Source of the DNA: Marsupella aquatica
Taxonomy: Eukaryota; Marchantiophyta
Length of the DNA stretch: 64,000 bases
Assembly: GCA_973895155.1 (NCBI GenBank)
Contig: OZ316894.1
Coordinates: forward strand, 14,136,001 to 14,200,000
Direction: 5' to 3'
Below the pieces are notes generated by a model, which ran no database searches, was not told the origin of the DNA, and worked only from the letters and a program-made list of their open reading frames with translations. The translations under genes were made by a program, and so were the position numbers. Shown here in pieces: positions 12,824 to 25,506 of the stretch; the first letter of the stretch is position 1, and every line of letters begins with the position of its first letter.

Positions 12824-13897
12824 TCACCTTAATTTACCGTTAGATGAATCACTTTCATCACTTTCAAAATCATTCTCATCATCCAGCACAACACTAGTGT
12901 CTTCCTCCAAAATGGTATCATCAACAAATTGATCTCTCCTCTTGAACAACTTGTGTTTCTTCCCTGCATAGAGATGGGAATGGGGTACACTACGAAGCTC
13001 ACGAACTTTGTATGTAGCATTGTCCCTCACTTCCATCACAACAAATGGTCCACTCCACCTCAAATCAAAGTTTTTAAGAGTAGAGTGTTGATTTATCAAG
13101 CTCTCATCTGAAATGAGAACCCAATCTCTTTCTTGAATTTGAATAGGTCTAAGTCTCCTCTTCCTATCAAATTGCCCTTTACTCTCTTATCTTGCCTTCT
13201 TCACTTTCCCCAAGGCCTCATCAATATAATCTTACTTGGTGTCAAACTGAAATGTTCCATCCTTCTTGTTAGCTCTCTTGAAACCTCATCTTTCCACTCA
13301 ACGGATCTCCAATTGTGTACAGCCTCCTCTATGGGCATCAAAGGTAGATGACCTGAGACTGACTCAGTTGGTGCAAAACCAGTAATTGAACTACGTGTAA
13401 TCCTATCTACCATAAGTGCAAGTGGTAAAAACTTACTTAGGCCAAAGTAAAGTCCAACCTTTACAAGACTTAACTAAAGCACTCATAGTAGGTGGGTGAC
13501 CTCTCTCACTCTTCCCATTTCCCTCAGAGGGATTATAGGAAGTGGTCAGCTTAAGCTAAATGTGGTACTTAGCAAAGAATTGATGAGCCTTATCTGAGTT
13601 TAACTCACCCCTTTCTACTCTCATCTGATAAAAACAACCCTGTCTGGATACTATATCCTCTAACACAAACCTACAAAATGGCGTGCTCTTGTTAGAAGCA
13701 CGAGGTCTACCCTCAACATAAGATGACAAATCCTCTCTGGCAAGCACCAAATACCTAGCTCCTCTAACCCCTCTCGGCATATGAACAATATCTAGCACCC
13801 ATTGGAAATGCAAACATGGTGGATGAGTGGGATTAAAACCATTTGTATGCTTGACCTTTGAGTAAAATTGACACACTCTCAACATAAGTCCTAACAT
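12824..13897 (-). pseudogene. gypsy integrase (broken)
   Basis: DDE integrase remnant. The first catalytic Asp is in LDIVHMP (13897-13556). The second Asp position reads ERGELNSDK, so it seems lost. The segment with the catalytic Glu reads YNPSEGNGKSERGH at about 13540-13480 in another frame. The C-terminal SH3-like part (LRWSGPFVVMEVRDNATYKV) is in 13099-12824 and ends in an acidic tail without a chromodomain. Confidence 0.75.
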
Positions 13898-14127
13898 CTA
13901 CTAGGATTCAAGGCCATCAATAGAATTGTTGAATCCGTTCATAGGTAGCTCAAATCCCTTCGTAGCCAGAAGCCTCAAAGTCATGGCACTTTTGCAAAAC
14001 CTTCTGCATGTCTCATCATCATCGACTACCTTCAAGGGTACAAGTCCTTGCTTCTTTGGTCTCTTCCACAAGTATCCATCTCTAAGAAAAAACCATAGGC
14101 CTTCTTCCTAATCCTCTCAAACTCCTC

Positions 14128-15998
14128 TTAGTTCCACTCATTTTTTGTTTTTAAAGTGCTAAGGTACTCTCCTAGCACTGCAAAATGAGTGGAATACAAT
14201 TCCGCCTTGAACTCCACATGCTCAAACTCACTCTTAATTTTCTCCTTCCTCTTATGACTAGCAACGGACACACACCTATCTACACTTACACATAACTCAC
14301 ACCCCTCAAACTTGGCTCTCAAAAGCATGTCTACTACTAGATTGTTCTTACCCAAAATATGCTCTAATTTAGGATTGAATATGCAAATGAAAGCAATCCA
14401 TCTGAGCATGGCAATATCAGGGGCATCACAATTAGCAATCATACCAAGCAAAGGAAGGCGATCAGTCTGCAATACTACATGTGCTCCTATCAAATAATCC
14501 TTCTCTTGTTTGAGGACACATTATGCTCCCCATAACTCTCTTTTGACCTATGGATACCTACAATGCCTCTCATTGAATATCTTGGCACCAAACCTAGTAG
14601 CAAATATTTGGCCATCTCCATCTTCTTGGCCAAGTCCCCAACCTGCTGCCAAAGGACTAAAGTCAACAGTAAGAACAATTGGCCTCCCACAAACGTAGTA
14701 TGGTGGCATGCCTTGAAAACTAGTGGACTCATCACCGACTCCTTGAGCTTTGCCATAGCTCTCTCACACCCATCGCTCCATCAAAACTTTACTTTCTTTC
14801 TAAGTAGCCCATACAATGGATCCGCTATGTACAGTGGGCAAAGTGAGGGATCCACACACAGTAAAACACACATACTCCTAAAAATCTCCTCGCCTCACTC
14901 ACACTCTCACATGCTTTCATCTCTTGGATGGCTTTTGCCTGGTTAGGCAATCGCCCATAAGGTCCACACTGCTGCCCAACCACTATGATCTCATGGAGTC
15001 CAAAGACTACTTTTCTCTTGACAAGTTGATCTCAACCTCAATCAAACGCTTAAGAATTTTAGTAACATCCTGAAGATGCTCCCAAACAAATTGTTGAAGC
15101 CCATCACTCCTTACACTCTCAACCTTTTCTTCCTCCTTGCATACTTTGATGGGGATATCATCAAGAAATGGCCTAGTCTTCTTATCCCGCTTCTTAGGAA
15201 TGAATGCTTGGAGTATTTTGTTCATTGCATTCTGCATATGGGTAACAAAGTTAGTAGCACCTTGTGGTAAGGTGCACATCATTCTTCAAAACTCCAAGAG
15301 GAATCCTCATGGTGGTGATGTCACTACTTCCTTTAGCTAACTAAAATTGGTCATAACCAGACTACAAATCTCCAATCGAGTAGATAGCTCTACTTGCAAA
15401 TTCCTCAACAAATTTATCAACAATAGGTCTGGTTCCCATATTCCTAATGGTCACCTTGTTAGGTGGTTGCATATCATGAATAAATCTCATCTTACCATTT
15501 TTCTTCCTAACAGTAAACCAACAATTTGAATATGGAACATCTGACCTCTCAAGGATCCTTGATTGAATCTTCTCTTTCAACAATTCAATAACCTTTGGAA
15601 GCAGAGCTCTAGGTACAGGTAAAGGCTTAAGATCCAAAGGAATGTGAGAGACAGTAAATAATCATTGGAGCCACATCTCTAGGATTAACACATCCTATCT
15701 CATTGATCCAACACAAATGAAAAGCCTTTCCATGCACCCTTACCATTTCATGAAAAGCTAAAATCTCTACATCAATCATTAGTCCATCATCTCCTATTCT
15801 CAATGTACTTAATGAGTCCTTTGTGAAAACGTGTTCAATACCTTCAGTTGGTCTCAAAGAAGGTTCTTCACTTGCCTTCTCAATCATCTCTCTTGCCTTG
15901 GGCGACAAAGGTATGGCAACAGGGAAAACCTTTTGCTCCACAATTTTGTACTTAGTGTGGACGGCCACATCAGGCCTTAACAAATGTGTTAGCTCCAA
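14128..15998 (-). pseudogene. gypsy reverse transcriptase/RNase H (broken)
   Basis: RT and RNase H that would make element cDNA. A pre-RT segment (KYKIVEQKVFPVAIPL) lies at 15998-15627. RT fingers/palm (RKKNGKMRFIHDMQPPNK, then YSIGDL) are at 15637-15362. The LPQGATNF motif and the catalytic box FLDD are in 15282-15007, where FLDD replaces the usual YxDD. RNase H and tether remnants (LQTDRLPLLGMI, MLRWIAFI) are in 14756-14128. Several frameshifts separate the pieces. Confidence 0.78.
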
Positions 15999-16433
15999 AT
16001 AGAACTCTCAACCAACCTCTATCTCACTTTCACCCGAGGTTAACAATATCACCCATAATCTGCACAAAAGAAGGGTTATTGGCCTTCTCATAAAAAATGC
16101 CAAAAACTTGCTCATCATTTGGTAACTCACCTAAGTAGTGCATTCACTTCTCCCACTTACCCATCTTTTGGTTTTCCACTGTTGAGCATCCTTCCCTACT
16201 TAAAAACAAAATCCAACTACACTTAGGAAACCCACAAAAGGAATTAGCAAACAACTAATCAGTATTTATATCACAAGACGGAGAAATGAAACCGGTACCT
16301 TGCTCTCCCAACACATCAAACAAGGCACATAATTGAAATTCATTTTAGACTCCATCTCTCTCAACTCTCTCCTATGTCTCTTGTGGTTAGGGGAACAAGT
16401 AGGAAACTGCACAACCCTAAGGCCATCTCTACT

Positions 16434-17125
16434 TCAAATCTTAGCAAAGTTTCCATCATCCAAAACCTTGGTCTCCATCCTCATCTTAGTGATGCAATAA
16501 TGAAGGTTAATATGCACAAAAACATTCATGGGCTTGAGAATGTTGCCCATCATAGTTGTTACTCTAGGACAAGCACCCCACAAGGCATTCTGATCTCTGT
16601 TAATGCCATTCACACCCCACTCAATGTCTTGATCAGCTAAGACTTTTCCTTCATCATAAACCCTCATAGACATCAAGTTAACCTTAGACCCTGAGTCAAT
16701 CAAAGCTCTCAAGGTCCCCTCAACACCTCAATCTCTACCTTAGTACAAGCCCTTGCCCAAAAGGATTCCATGAAGGACTTCTCTCCCCACCCTATGGACT
16801 CGTTGACAATACTGAGGGTAGCATCATACACCCTAGTCCAATTGTAAGCACTATCACTCATAGGTTCAAACTTCCTACTAATTGTAGAAAGCTCCTCATA
16901 CTCATCTTCTACTTGATAACTATTTTTTTTACATTTTCTGGCGGAAACCAACCATGCATTTTCTGAACTTGAGAGGGGAGGCTCAACACTAGAAAAATAA
17001 TCCTGAGTGCTTTTGACTTTGGCCTGACCTTCAACTTGCAACTCATCCTTCTCACACTCCCTCACCCGTTTAAGCCTATCTTTCTCTACACAAGGTAGGT
17101 TAGGAGCAAGCTCACAAGGTTCCAA
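16434..17125 (-). pseudogene. gypsy aspartic protease region (broken)
   Basis: Retropepsin that would cut the polyprotein. The active-site loop reads ALIDSGSKVNLMS, a DSG variant of the usual DTG, near 16700. An upstream charged linker (17125-16709) is in a different frame. No second half of the fold is clear enough to assign residues. Confidence 0.65.
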
Positions 17126-17497
17126 GTCACTAGCTCAAGTCCTTCTTTTTGCTAGTATTGGCACTGGCATTGTCTCCTCATAATTTTCAAGAAATTTCAT
17201 CCAATTACCATCCCCATCACTTTCACTTTCAGCTGATCCCTCCATGCTCTTGACTCTCAAACCCCTACTGTTGACTCCCAACTCATGGACTCAAGTAGGA
17301 AAAGTCCCTACCTCCCACACACTAGCATGGTAGGGAGACTTGTCACTAGTCTCTTGGTCTTGATCCTTAACCTCACTTGTCAAGGAAACAGACCCTTCCT
17401 TGTACACTCTCTTCTTCCTAGCCTTAGCTAGGATAGCCTCTTGAATCTCTTTCCTCATCACTCCAAAGAGCTCCTCATTAGTGAACCCTTGTGCCTC

Positions 17498-18661
17498 CTA
17501 TTTCCAAAATTTTTGGGCAATGATATCAGGTTCAATTTCTCTCTCAACTTCTCTCCCTAGAACCCAACCTGGACTCTTTAAGGTTGCCTTAGCATCCTCA
17601 GCCTTCAATTGGGGAGGGGGCAAACCCTCCTTCTCAATTGGCAAATGCACATGCTCTGAAAACTGAACTTTCTTCTTGCCCTTTTCAACAGCACTATGCC
17701 TAAGACTCTCTCGCCTCCTCTCATCAACTCTTGCTTCCCAAGAAGCGCCAACCTCAACAGCATAAGGTGAGATCAAGATAGGGTCATCCTAACCGGTTTT
17801 CTGACAAATGAAAGTAGCTAGTCTTTTTTTCTCAACTTCACTAGGACCAGTAAAAGATGAGGTTTCAAGACCCAAGGTGTAAATCTCAGGCTCAAATGCA
17901 AGAGATACCATTTTTACCTCAGCTTCAATCAAATGCTTCTCAATCAAGGCTTTCATCCCTCCCTTTTGATTGTTGAAAGGAATCTCCTCTCCTAACTCAA
18001 AATAGACAAGTTTTCTCATGCCTGGCTCAACCACATATTTAACTTTATGACTCTTAATGGCTTCAGGAAGATCTAGACATTCCCTCTTTTGATGCTCCTT
18101 TGAGTCACACCACAAACATCGCCCATTTGTAGCTTGACTTGGACCTGCCCGATCACTTTTTCTTGGTCTTGATCTTGGACCAGACACTTGTTTAGACAAC
18201 AAGTTTAGACTCTCAAGGATCTTGGCCAAGTCAGATGGCTCTAGCCCCTTCTCATCTCTGGAAGGCTCTTCCTTTGTTTTCCCCTTACGTGCCTTAGATG
18301 GAGCAGCTGTTGGTTTTGCAATAGCCTCATCATCCAAAGCTCTATCTCTTGGCCTCTAAGAAATAATCTCAACAACTTATTCCACATGACTCCAATCTAC
18401 CTTAGACCTTCTACAAGGGTTAACAATATCAATAGCATACTCAAGTTCATCCCTAAGCCACTTATGAGCAGCACACAAAGACAAAGACAACTTTTGAAGG
18501 GAAAGGAATTCAAGGTCAGTAGAAGGCAATTGCCCAAGCTTTCTCTTGAACTTGAAGAGAAGGTCCTCTGGCCCTAACTCCTTATTCCTCTCACGAATCC
18601 AGTCCAAAAAGGTACCCTCCGTCATCCTCTCTGAATCAGACATCAGAAAATGATGCTGCAT
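17498..18661 (-). pseudogene. gypsy Gag with CCHC zinc knuckle (broken)
   Basis: Structural capsid/nucleocapsid protein that would package element RNA. The N-terminal piece (18661-18377) has a helical capsid-like stretch. The middle (18337-17789) is Lys/Glu/Ser-rich and includes a zinc knuckle CLWCDSKEHQKREC (CX2CX4HX4C) at about 18080-18121. The tail (17776-17498) continues in another frame. At least two frame breaks separate the pieces. Confidence 0.75.
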
Positions 18662-19018
18662 CTTCTTAACAAACTCTTCTCACTCATTCTCCTCTTCAAG
18701 GCCAAGCGCTAGCCTCAAAACCACATCCTTCAACTCAGGTTCAACAAGAGTAAAAAATTCCAGGACGACAATAACTTGGTCAATTTTGAAAACCTCAACT
18801 TGTCTCCAATATACTCTCAAATACTTGGTTACATCTTTGCCCTTGTGTGGAATGGCTTAGTACAGGTTTGAGTAGAAAATGTGTCAGCTTTTTGCTTTGG
18901 ATGAGTAATAATAACATAGTTATAGTGATTAGCAGAGTTGTTAGGTTTTGAGTAACTTAATAACTAGGGAAGTGGAGTAGAAAAATAAATTGAGGAAGAA
19001 AACATGTTACTCTAAGAA

Positions 19019-20177
19019 GTATAGTGGTGGAACTTGACTACCTTACCACTTAGCTCTGGCGTCGTTGACTCCGATGCCAAGCTCCTATGGTCCAGGCCTG
19101 GAATGGCCACTCGGGGAGGACTTAGCATGGGGAGACTTGTGAGCAATGGGGCGTGCCACTGGCAAAGGCAAGGTGCTAAGTTGATGACACACACTAAGGA
19201 CTTAGACTAGCTGAGGGTTGGTCGGGTTGAGGGGAAAGGGCTGGACTCAAGGTCGACCATCCGGACCCCCGGACAGACTTTGAGTTCTGAGGGCTTGAGT
19301 AAGAGCTCCTCTTGGGCCCAAGGCCAAGGGAGTTCACTCCATGGGCAACGTACGTTTGGGGCACGAGTTATGGCCCGATCCGAGTTTGGCCGATCGGGGG
19401 TCCCGGGCGACGACGGGATCTGAGGGCCTAGGCATGAGCACTGGGTTGGCCCAATCATAGGCATGAGCACTGGGTCGGCCCAATCAACAGGATTCTTGGG
19501 ATTTGCGGGGGCTTTGCCCGCTTGCCAAATCCTACCGAAATAGCAGCCAAGCCGTGTTCAGTCTCCCAAGGGAGCTTGCGTTGGGGGGGATCAAGGCCAA
19601 GTAGGCATGGAGGATGAGTTCCAAGTGTACTTGGCCCCTAGGCTACTGACAAGCAAGAATCGGGAGTTGATTACTAGAGTCGGGGCCATTCTGGTTCCGA
19701 CGTGTTGGAACAAGCTTTAGGACAAGCTATGTTATTTGGGTCATGAGCATGTCCTGGGGGCAAGGCGGTCAGTTGGTGATGGATAGGTACAAGGGGGGAC
19801 CCGGGCCGCACCCAAGGAAGGAGTTGTTCAAGACGAACAAAGGGTGTCAATTCTGGTTCCGACTTATGGCATCGGGAGAACCTATTGCTGACTTACTTAC
19901 CAATGTCTGTTGAACTTGAGTTAGGATGCTAGACTTGGGGAGATCTAGATCCTGTTGGGTTACTTACTGAGGTACTTGGTTGGTTGTGCAGATAGTGAAG
20001 ACCATTGAGTGACGGTCGTGTTAGGGAGCAAGTGCGGCTTTGTATGGGAGGGGCCGCGGGTTGTGCAAGGGGCATTGAGTTGCTTGCTCAAGATATTCCG
20101 TGGAGGCGTTCGGACACCTGGGGCACTTAGGCGCGGGTCTTGGGATTGGTGAGGGCGTTGGGTGGCTAGGTCCACCA
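19019..20177 (+). repeat. left LTR of outer chromovirus (internally deleted)
   Basis: About 1.16 kb that repeats, in the same orientation, the sequence at 40610-42085. Matching anchors include GACTACCTTA near the start, GGGGAGGACTTAGCATGGGG in the first quarter, CTTGGGATTTG in the middle and GATTGGTGAGGGCG at the end. Compared with the right copy it lacks about 330 bases (right copy 41041-41405). In that place it carries a short duplication of GGCATGAGCACTGGG. The end TCCACCA is followed directly by a primer-binding-like site. I read the pair as LTRs of the interrupted element at 28990-40164. Confidence 0.75.
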
Positions 20178-20178
20178 C

Positions 20179-20190
20179 TAGTATCAAGAG
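20179..20190 (+). other. candidate primer-binding site
   Basis: TAGTATCAAGAG directly after the left LTR resembles TGGTATCAGAGC, the common plant LTR-element primer-binding site complementary to initiator Met-tRNA. Two or three mismatches are consistent with an old copy. Confidence 0.45.
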
Positions 20191-21600
20191 TTGAGTAAAT
20201 TATTCGATAAGGGCAAAAAAAAGTTACGGTAGTCGGCAAGTCGGGCCAAAGGAAGGACCGATACTTTTGAGCGATATGTTTAGCCAAGACTCACACTATA
20301 GGTGCTAGGTAGTCCCTAGACCATACACAAAAGTTATGAAGTCAAGTGAGGTCTTAAGCTAGGAGTTCTATTTAAGTATTTTGGCAAAACTTAAAATAAC
20401 CAACTAGCGGGTCCAGGTAAATTTGTGGGTTCAAGTTTAAAATTGAGTTTAGTATAGCTCATAATATCCCTGGAATGTCTTAGAAGTACTTTGGTCACAT
20501 TTTCTTACTTTTTGGGGGCATCTCAAAGTGAAGGAAAAGTAGTGCGCATTATAGATATGGGCAAACTTAGGTATTTTCAGAAAAGTCACTCTGAAATATT
20601 TAGCAAGTTGGATAAATTTAGGAGTGAGTCCTATGTCTAGGGATTCCAGGGATATACTCAAAAGTCCTTTTGGACTTTTGTGTGATTTTAAAAAATTAAA
20701 AAATTGGTGGGGGGGTTCCAAAACGGCCAAAGAATGTTAATTTTTCCAAAAAAAAACTGGAAATTTTTCTAAGTGTAAGCCGTGTTGACGGCAACCATGT
20801 GGCAAGCATGAGGAGGGGAGAAGCAAGCAATGCCATGTGGTCAGGTAGAGCCATAAGGGTCAAGCAAGAGGTGGGCTAATTGAAGGGATGCTTGCTACAG
20901 AGGAATAGGCAACTGCAAAATTGAGTAGAGATGACTGGCAGCACATCAAAATAGGTTGCTACTGATCTAAATAGGTAGCTGCAAAATTGAGAAGAGAGGC
21001 TGCTGGCTGGGTGAGTGAGGAGAGCTATGGCTGCTGATTAGAATAGAGTTGGCTATTGAGAAGGAATCAAGTTGGCTGCTATTGCAAAATTGAATTGAAG
21101 AGCTATGCTACTGGTTGTTGAATAGGCTGCTGCTGATCATAATAGATAACTGCAAAATTGAGGAGAGGAGAGCTGGTTGCCTCGATACTGCTTGAGAAGG
21201 AGTAGAGCTCAGGCTGAGCTATGGCTATTGTGCTCCAAAGCTGCTATGATGGGATACGATGCTAACTGGGCTACAAAATTGAAGGGTTGGCTAACTGATT
21301 GCAAGGCTGCTTTGAATTAGATTGAGAGGGCTGTTGAGTGAAAGACCGACTAGCTGATTTGAGGATCAAGTAGGGAAAAGGGGCAGCTGCAAACACAAGA
21401 TACTTCATGGGGCTGAGCTATGGAAGGCTGGGAGGAGGGCGCAACTATCCCAAGAGAGAGCACATCCATTAGGAATCAAGAGTGATTGTTGAATCAACAA
21501 GCTATGGCTGTCGTTTCCTTCTAGGCAATTTGAAATTTCTTCCTTGGCCTCAACATTCCTGAGTAATAGTGAAGATTCCTTCCCTGGTGACACCTAGAAT
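20191..21600. repeat. degenerate repeats in outer element leader
   Basis: No gene is visible. From about 20880 to 21350 a loose repeat recurs: GCAAAATTGAG with nearby GGCTGCTG and GAGAGAGCTATGG, at irregular spacing. Before it, 20300-20760 is AT-rich with short homopolymer runs. The segment may be 5' untranslated DNA of the outer element, with its gag and RT lost by later insertions. Confidence 0.45.
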
Positions 21601-21879
21601 CCCCATAAGGGGCGTGTAAAGGTTAAGTGTAAACAAGATGCGATTGATACCTACTTTATACCCAAAATGGCCAAATGAAAATGGATATAACTTGGGTTAG
21701 GGGCATCCTGTCGCATTCTTAACCTGGGCCTTAAATCCAGTTTAGTGCCATGGCGCGACCTCGACCACCAGTAGTGGTGAGGGTTCGGGCAAGGAGGTGT
21801 GTAGTGGCCCCGATTAGCCCTAAGTCGGGCTAAGCCGATATACTTACTAGTATAACACTTAAGCAATTCGTACTAGTCA

Positions 21880-22310
21880 TAGGTATCTTTTATTTTCCAC
21901 CGCTGGAATCCTCCCTCAGTGACTCGGACTAACTCCCGGCTTGGGGCTTTTCAAGCCATCGACGCGACAGAACCTTGTGACATACAATGGGTGGCAATCC
22001 CTACCATTAGTCCGCACCCGGTACGTCCCTTAAAATGGTGCCTTTGCCCAGACAAAGCATACTCACAACACCAGTTACTTGCGGAAACATTAGAGGGAAA
22101 AGACTACGTTTACTCAGCGAAGCATCAGTTTACATGGTTGACTCGACTTCAAAGGGGGTCAGCAGGCCCAACGGCAGTCGATGCCCAGTCTCTACGAGGC
22201 CCCGCCTCGCACTTGCCCAGCAAGCTCGACTCTGGCTCTCACTCCTTGGTGCGCTCTGACCCTGCTCAGGCCGGGACTCCCCGTGCCTCACCTTTCTTCT
22301 GCTGAGATAA
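21880..22310 (-). repeat. candidate 3' LTR of reverse gypsy element
   Basis: On the minus strand a purine run (GGAAGGGGGAGAAGG, about 22325-22340) is followed by TGAGGCACGGGG, which fits a polypurine tract and LTR start. The opposite LTR is missing because the element is 5'-truncated at about 27455, so the call rests on position and composition alone. Confidence 0.35.
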
Positions 22311-22690
22311 CTAAGCCTTCTCCCCCTTCCATAGCGGAAGGGGAAGCCTAAATACTACAGTTTGCGGAAGAGAACCGGAGGATACTACCTTCCGGGATAC
22401 TACCTTCTGACTAACTACCTTCTAACTACTGGCCGTGCCGCACTGACTGGTTGACCGTCGACGACAAGGGTGCCGACCGGGATGGCAGCGGCCAAGCCTA
22501 CTGACAAAAATCTAGTCCGTTGATGGACTCCATCCTACGTTGGCTGATCCTAACTGATCCGACCCTAATTCTTCCTACTGCCGCTAATCGGCGCCTAATG
22601 ATAGCCATTCTGTCGCTGCACCTAACCGAAAGATGCCGCTGACTTAACTGCCTCGCGCGGCACCTGCTTCCACCCTTCGCTAACCACCCC

Positions 22691-25006
22691 TTACGTGGGT
22701 GCTGTGGTTGGACCAGGGCTGGTCCCCTTGTCAGGGCGAGACCTCAAGCCGCCTTGATCAGAGGTGGGCCCAGGTTTTCCCCACTGGAGGACGAGTAGGG
22801 TAACACGGTCCTGCAAGGCCTTGTTGTCCCACACCGCCTCCTCCGCCTCGTTTGCAACTTCATCGGCCTCGGTCTGGAGCCGTGCTACCTCCAGGTTGAG
22901 CTGGTTAATGGAGTCACGATGGATCTGGTCCTGCGCCAGCAATTTATCCCGTTCGGCGGAGAGAGTAGCCACCTACTGCGGTGCCTGTAGGAATTGTTTG
23001 TTGAGGTCGGTCAGGCTGGTAACTCAAGCCGAAGATTCTGAGCGTAATTGAAGCATGGTGTCGTCCAGCTTCTTGAGATCTGCTTGCGCTCCGCTTAACT
23101 CCTGGGTTAGTCCGTCCCTCTATTTGACGGTGCGGACTAACTCCTCGCGGCGGGTAGTGGCCTCCTCCTCGAGGTGCTCTACCAGCATCTGGAGGCACCC
23201 GATCTCATTCCCCTTCGCCATGAGTTCTTCTTCCAAGCGACTTACGATCCGTGGTTGGTGCTCTAACATGAAGAAGGCTGGTTGAAAGTACGCCGAGACT
23301 TGTTGTCTGATGTACGTCGCCAGCTCCCCAAACATAGTCTGGCTAAACTTCTGGACCAGGTCGTAGGCCATGGTCCCCGGGGCTACTTGGTAGTCCTCCA
23401 TCCTCTCGGGTACCGGTGGTTCCTCGGGCGGGGCAACGAGCTCCTCCGTAGTCTGTGTTGGGGAGGGGAAGGTTTCTTCAGGTGGTGGAGGGATTGGGGG
23501 TGGTTGTACTGCGGATAGCGGAGGCTCGACGGAAGGGGGCGGCGGAATTTCCATAGGAGGAGGTGGCGGAGTATTAGTCGGGGCTTCCAGCTCAGGGTTT
23601 GCCCGAGGGACGGTAGTCCGCGCGCTCGGGGTTGCCTCCTCTGGGGCGGGGGTGACATTAGTCGGGGCTGAGGTGGCCATATTCTTTCCTCTGGCCTCCC
23701 GCCGTGCCTTGTACCAGGCGAGGATAATGGCGATATGACTTCCCAAGTAAGTTTTCCCCCCAATAGCCATACCACCCTGAGCCCGCTTCAGCTCCCCCGA
23801 GAATCTTTGGTAGAAGAATTGGGCCCAGTTCCACCGTTTGTACTGTTCCACCTGCACGATCGTACAGAGGGAAATCTCGGATCGTGGCTCAATCATGTGT
23901 AAGGTAGTCCGTATGAAGTTAAGATGCTCCATGCAGATTAAGTTGGTGCACAACCCCTGCTTGTATCCGTTGTCTGTCTTACCCTCGGGTTTGAAGTGCC
24001 GCGGTGTACACTCCTTATCCCAAATTCGGAGTTCAACCGGTACCGGCCCGGTTGGCAGGCAGAAGATTTGCGTTAACCGATGCTCCGTGAGTGATAAGGC
24101 CTGCCCCGAAACCTTGGTGGTCGATGCATTAGTGTCAAAATTGGAGATGAACTCACAAATCTCCTTCGGCCCGGCGGCGCACGGTCTCCATAGCAAGTGA
24201 GCAAACTGCTCCAACTGATGCTCCTTCAGATAGTCCATGTGTTCGAGTTTCTTGATCGCGATCCAGACTACTTCGGGGACGCGGATTACCTATAATAAGT
24301 TGGACTTTGGGTTATCCAAGGGCTGTCGGTTCTGGTTGGCCGGGGGGTTTTTCGGGGTAGGTGCAGGCGCAGCGTTGGTTTGCATTGTTGATTCGGGGGC
24401 CGTCGTCGTCCTTGGCCGCTTACGAGAATGCTGTTCAAGTTGCGGACTAACTCGCTCGGAATCCGAAGAACACTCTATGTTGATCACTGGACGGACTTGG
24501 GACCAGTTCGGCGGTACGCCGGTGGTCATCGGCTGAGGTACTGGTGGTATCGGGGTAGCCATATCCCAGTTGAAGGCGTTGGAGCTTTCCCCGAGGAACG
24601 TAAGATTACGCGCCGCTTCCCGTTGTCTGCTGATGTCTTCTTGATGCTTTTTGGCTGCGATCTGCTGGTCTAGGTACCCCGGAATCTTATCGAACTCCGC
24701 TTGAGTAAGCCGCTGGCTGCCTTTCAGCTTAAAGAACTTTGCTGGGACTTCAAGAATCGCCTCTGCTACCGATCTAAGCCCTTCCTCGTTGAGATATAGT
24801 TTGGTGATGTGGTCTCGCAGCTCGTTGTAGCTAGAATCCCTGGTGATGGCTGTCCTTTCACAATTAACCAGTGCTACCTTGGTCACCAGCTTCGCGTATC
24901 TTTGTTTGTAAGCGGCTTTCTCGGGACAAGAGTACCAATAAGTCTCGGAGAACTTAGCACCTACCTCGCCAAACAAGGTCCAGAATCCCAAGGCTGTAAG
25001 GGTCAT
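22691..25006 (-). pseudogene. extra ORF downstream of gypsy integrase (proline-rich, coiled coil)
   Basis: A single frame of 772 codons follows integrase and probably starts a little upstream, near 25080. It is interrupted only by TAG 24290-24292, TAG 23120-23122, TGA 23024-23026 and TAG 22973-22975. In order: a Ser/Pro/Gln-rich, basic region (EQHSRKRPRTT); a compact domain at about 24240-23700 (VSGQALSLTEHRLTQIFCLP ... WNWAQFFYQRF ... KTYLGSHIAIILAWY) that recalls the plant-transposon-associated domains found in extra ORFs of large plant gypsy elements; a proline-rich linker (PPPPPMEIPPPP); and a long C-terminal coiled coil. No membrane segment is visible, so I do not call it env. Function unknown; it could be a structural or chromatin-tethering protein. 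Confidence 0.7.
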
Positions 25007-25506
25007 ACTAACCTCGTAGTCCGGTTTGTTGAGTCCACGTTCCCACCCGGCTGGTCCTTTTTCTCGTGGAGGCCTCGCTCGTCCTGACTAAATCTCGCCA
25101 CATTCCGCTTTTATCCGTCGATAATCTCCTTGTAAAGGTCGACTTGATTCGATCAGAAAGGCGAGTGGATGGCAACGTCCGCGAATTCCAAAAAGGTGGA
25201 AATGAGCAAATGGCCCGCAGCGCCATCGGCTCCTCTCTTATGGAGGTGCCAGGATGAGTCCGAGCATGAGAAGGCCAGGCCATTTTGGTCATTGATAATG
25301 AGCTGAAGTCGGCACCCCAAGCGTGATTCTTCTAACTGATTTTTACTCCGCTACCGCCACCGTACCTCGGTCGCGCGTAATAATCCTCTTCCTGAACTCA
25401 TAATCACTCGGTCATCTTAAGCTACTCCTAATCTATTCATAATGGCAACGGACGGCTATACGTGCTATTCTACGCTACGGCTACGGTCCTAACGTCCGTA
25501 TAAGAC

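Larger units (their letters stand above)
12754..18850 (-). mobile_element. decayed Ty3/gypsy element (gag-pol, minus strand)
   Basis: Reading from high to low coordinates, the segment carries Gag with a CCHC knuckle, aspartic protease, RT, RNase H and integrase in the Ty3/gypsy order. Frames change many times and stops are frequent, so the copy is old. The 5' end is lost near 18850-19018, close to the left repeat of the neighbouring nested complex. Domain entries follow. Confidence 0.85.

Noticed and set aside
22691-25006. Envelope gene of an errantivirus-like element
   Set aside because: Position after integrase fits, but there is no signal peptide, transmembrane segment or fusion-like motif; the protein is proline-rich and coiled-coil.
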